Positions 5,421 through 7,667 of a stretch of DNA of 7,667 bases are shown piece after piece. Origin of the DNA: Candidatus Peribacteria bacterium (GTDB taxonomy: Bacteria > Patescibacteriota > Gracilibacteria > Peribacterales > Peribacteraceae); contig JAAYXY010000025.1 of the NCBI GenBank assembly GCA_012515645.1, positions 1 through 7,667 on the forward strand. Direction: 5' to 3'. The notes under the pieces are model-generated. The model did no database searches. It saw nothing but the letters and a program-made list of their open reading frames with translations, and had not been told where the DNA came from. The position numbers and the translations under genes were made by a program. Numbering within the stretch: the stretch's first letter is position 1; each line of letters opens with the position of its first letter.

Positions 5421-6686
5421 TTACAAAGGCGACTGATACCGTGCACTGTCTCCCAAATGCTCTTCGATCCGCAGGAGCTCGTTGTATTTGCACACGCGAT
5501 CCGTACGGGAAAGCGAACCGGTTTTTATCTGTCCCGTCCGCATCGCAACCGCGAAATGCGCGATGAATGTGTCCTCCGTTTCACCGCTACGATGACTGAC
5601 AACAGCAGTCCAACCACTCTGCTGCGTCAACGCAACCGCATCAACTGCTTCACTCACTGTGCCAATCTGATTCAATTTAATGAGAACGGAATTGACAGCT
5701 TTTTTCTTTATGGCCTCCTGAATGCGCTCTGTATTCGTTACGAGCAAATCGTCCCCGACGAGCTGCAATCGACCCCCCATCGTAGAAGTCATATGCGCAA
5801 ACCCATCCCAATCATCCTCACTGTGACTGTCTTCTATGCTCACAAGCGGATAAGTGTCTGCAAGAGTTTTGTAATATTCCGTCAAATCTCCCGCCGTAAG
5901 CGTCTGCCCATCCACGGTGTACGCACCATCATGAAAGAATTCCGATGCAGCTGCATCAATTGCGAGATGGATCTTCTCCTCATACCCGGCAGCATTGATG
6001 GCCTGCAACAGGAAAGCGAATGCTTCGTCGGCATCGCTAACACGCGGGGCAAAGCCCCCCTCGTCACCCACAGCCGTAATATGCCCAGCATCCCGCAGAA
6101 GCGTCTTGAGTGCATGGAACGTCTCTGCTCCCGCACGCAACGCATCCGCGAAACAACGGAATCCCGTGGGAACAATCATACATTCCTGGAAGGAAAGGCC
6201 GCTATCGGCATGCTTGCCGCCATTGATGAGATTCATGTGCGGCACAGGCAATAGCACTGGATCCCCGCTGCCATATTGGTCGGCAAGCGACTGGTACAAC
6301 GGTCTGTGTTCCGATGCGGCACGGGCACGGCATACGGCCATGGAAATACCGAGAATCGCGTTGGCGCCGAAGGTGGATTTGGTGGGGGTACCGTCCAGTT
6401 CCATGAGCGCCGCATCAATGCTGCGGTGATCGGCAATGTCCTTGCCAAGCAGCGCAGAGGCCAGAGGACCATTCACATTGGCAATCGCCTTCGCAACAGA
6501 CTTTCCCCCATAGAGAACAGGGTCACCATCCCGCAATTCCAATGCCTCGTGCGTTCCAGTTGATGCACCGGACGGTACGGACGCCCTGCCAAAAGAACCG
6601 TCACTGAGCTCACAATCGACTTCGACTGTAGGATTACCGCGCGAATCAAGAATTTGCCGCGCATGGAGAGATGTAATGGCTGGCAT
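5421..6686 (-). CDS. eno: Enolase (phosphopyruvate hydratase)
   Basis: Converts 2-phosphoglycerate to phosphoenolpyruvate in glycolysis; cytoplasmic and Mg-dependent. The 421 residues match the family throughout. The N-terminus has ARQILDSRGNPTVEV (9-23), the mobile loop is SGASTG (39-44, with S42), and substrate and general acid/base residues appear as E168 (SFQEC) and E209 (GDEGG). Mg ligands are D244, E285 (SIEDS) and D312 (GDD). Catalytic K337 is in the signature IKLNQIGTVSE (336-346), followed by SHRSGETED (364-372) and K388 in QIKTGSLSRTDR. All catalytic residues are present. One small oddity is IAHF where many enolases have IADL, after SHRSGETEDT. I chose the ATG at 6686 because MPAITSLHARQ aligns with other enolase N-termini. 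An in-frame ATG at 6710 has a better GGAA Shine-Dalgarno and would add 8 residues. The gene follows the membrane protein closely and is probably in its operon. Confidence 0.97.
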   Translation of the reverse strand: MPAITSLHARQILDSRGNPTVEVDCELSDGSFGRASVPSGASTGTHEALELRDGDPVLYGGKSVAKAIANVNGPLASALLGKDIADHRSIDAALMELDGTPTKSTFGANAILGISMAVCRARAASEHRPLYQSLADQYGSGDPVLLPVPHMNLINGGKHADSGLSFQECMIVPTGFRCFADALRAGAETFHALKTLLRDAGHITAVGDEGGFAPRVSDADEAFAFLLQAINAAGYEEKIHLAIDAAASEFFHDGAYTVDGQTLTAGDLTEYYKTLADTYPLVSIEDSHSEDDWDGFAHMTSTMGGRLQLVGDDLLVTNTERIQEAIKKKAVNSVLIKLNQIGTVSEAVDAVALTQQSGWTAVVSHRSGETEDTFIAHFAVAMRTGQIKTGSLSRTDRVCKYNELLRIEEHLGDSARYQSPL

Positions 6687-6731
6687 GCGCACAGCATAAC
6701 ATAATTCCATCGCAGACGTTCCAGAGCACGA

Positions 6732-7658
6732 TTAGAAGCCACGCACATCCCGCGCCCGCGCATGGAGAACGCCACAGTAACCTGCGATGAGCGCCAAAAT
6801 AATGGCCGCCCATCCAAAACCGGAACCAGGCAATTGGTCCGGCTGCGAATCCACATCGCGAATATACGTGCCGGTGCCGCCGGGCTGCAGCGTATCGGGA
6901 AGGCGCTGCCACGGAAGCATGCCCTCGTCTGCAGGTATGTGCATATCTATATCGCCGGATGCAAGAGGAGACTCTGCATCTTCGGGGGACCGACGCAAAG
7001 CGGCACGCATCTGTTCCTGGAAACGCCGGAGCGCCGACCTCCACGCTTCTTCACCCGGATCAGATGAGGACGCTAGGCTGCTTACGCCATTGCTGGAACC
7101 ATCCAGAATCGCAATACCACGATCCGTTTCGCCATCGGAAAACGTATGATCGGCAACCAACGGCTCCCAAATTACCGAGGCAATGGTCGCATTGAACTCA
7201 GATGACGCTTGCTCGCTGAGAATACCGAAGAACACAAACGGAATGAAGAACATAGAGAGCAAAGCAATACGCATACCCCAGCGACGAATGACACTCAAAC
7301 AAAAGAGAATAAGCATGAAGAAACCGACAAGAACGAGAGGCAGAGACCAACCCCAGGCGATCCAGAGCGACAGAAAAGAGAGTTCCTGTACGAACATACC
7401 GACCAACTGTAAAACCAACCACAGAAGCAACATGCCCATCGGCAACCAATGGAGAAGACGGAATTCATAATCTGCACGATTGCGCCGGAGTACCGGATAC
7501 ACCATAAACGGATACACCAGAGAAATTGTGAATGCAACACCCCAGGGTGCAATACCTCCTGGCAATGCAGGCAACGTCGCCAATGTTATACCTGCACACA
7601 GAATGGCAAGAGCCAACAGAACAATGAGCCAGGTTTCCTGCTTGTGCTTCAGGGGCAT
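6732..7658 (-). CDS. Polytopic membrane protein with LPGSG sortase-like C-terminal tail, 308 aa
   Basis: Family not recognised. Hydrophobic segments lie at about 10-30, 37-57, 70-90, 96-124, 129-147 and 281-299. Basic clusters at RRNR (58-61) and RRWGMR (125-130), and the RAR tail, fit a cytoplasmic N-terminus and put the polar region 148-280 outside. That region is rich in Ser, Asp, Glu and Pro, with an amphipathic Arg/Glu/Gln stretch at about 203-225. It is followed by LPGSG (276-280), a hydrophobic helix and an Arg-containing end, the layout of a sortase-type sorting signal. The ATG at 7658 gives a plausible basic MPLKHK start. Only 9 further bases are visible, they stay open in frame, and no Shine-Dalgarno can be seen in them, so the true start could be beyond the edge. 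The stop is 45 nt before the chosen eno start, suggesting co-transcription. A transporter or cell-envelope role is possible but unproven. Confidence 0.82.
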   Translation of the reverse strand: MPLKHKQETWLIVLLALAILCAGITLATLPALPGGIAPWGVAFTISLVYPFMVYPVLRRNRADYEFRLLHWLPMGMLLLWLVLQLVGMFVQELSFLSLWIAWGWSLPLVLVGFFMLILFCLSVIRRWGMRIALLSMFFIPFVFFGILSEQASSEFNATIASVIWEPLVADHTFSDGETDRGIAILDGSSNGVSSLASSSDPGEEAWRSALRRFQEQMRAALRRSPEDAESPLASGDIDMHIPADEGMLPWQRLPDTLQPGGTGTYIRDVDSQPDQLPGSGFGWAAIILALIAGYCGVLHARARDVRGF

Positions 7659-7667
7659 ACAACTTGG

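Noticed and set aside
5352..6254. 300-codon plus-strand frame starting inside the tRNA
   Set aside because: It begins within the tRNA and runs antisense to enolase; the product has no recognisable features.
1..7667. CRISPR array, insertion sequence, defence or toxin-antitoxin system
   Set aside because: No repeat-spacer pattern, terminal inverted repeats, transposase, or nuclease/toxin motifs were seen. The small first gene has no features that justify calling it an antitoxin.

Overview
The window looks like compact bacterial chromosome. All reading frames use ordinary glycine codons and end at TAA or TGA, so nothing suggests a recoded genome. The DHH phosphoesterase carries a long insertion between its first two motifs that I associate from memory with Patescibacteria (CPR) relatives. 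Gene boundaries are tight, several starts lack a Shine-Dalgarno, and one membrane protein ends in a sortase-like tail. A CPR bacterium of moderate GC (perhaps Peribacteria-like) is my best guess. It is an inference from protein style, not a demonstrated placement.

Left part (1-1488, + strand): two genes of unknown function in tandem. The first (82 codons, GTG start) has a perfect Shine-Dalgarno and is clearly AT-richer than everything else. The second (404 codons) encodes a helical, Gln/Glu/Arg-rich protein with a central pair of membrane segments. The two frames are in phase, separated only by TAA and one further codon.

Middle (1504-5168, - strand): infB, encoding translation initiation factor IF-2, lies downstream of a DHH/DHHA1 phosphoesterase gene of the NrnA type. 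The phosphoesterase has a consensus sigma70-type promoter so close to its ATG that the mRNA leader should be only about 8 nt. A hairpin followed by a U-rich stretch lies between it and infB and could be a terminator or attenuator.

The 168-nt gap 5169-5336 separates two divergent transcription units. It holds the phosphoesterase promoter, an operator-like set of ACAAT/ATTGT half-sites, and a nested hairpin. I found no convincing promoter for the tRNA.

Right part: tRNA-Pro(GGG) with encoded CCA (5337-5412, + strand) converges on enolase, whose stop codon is 8 nt away. Enolase (eno, - strand) follows a gene for a six-segment membrane protein that reaches to within 9 nt of the window edge and ends in LPGSG, a hydrophobic segment and an Arg-containing tail. 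These two probably form one transcription unit. The recognisable genes are core functions (translation initiation, tRNA, RNA or nucleotide turnover, glycolysis). The novelty lies in the unknown proteins and the control regions. No mobile element, CRISPR array or defence system was seen.
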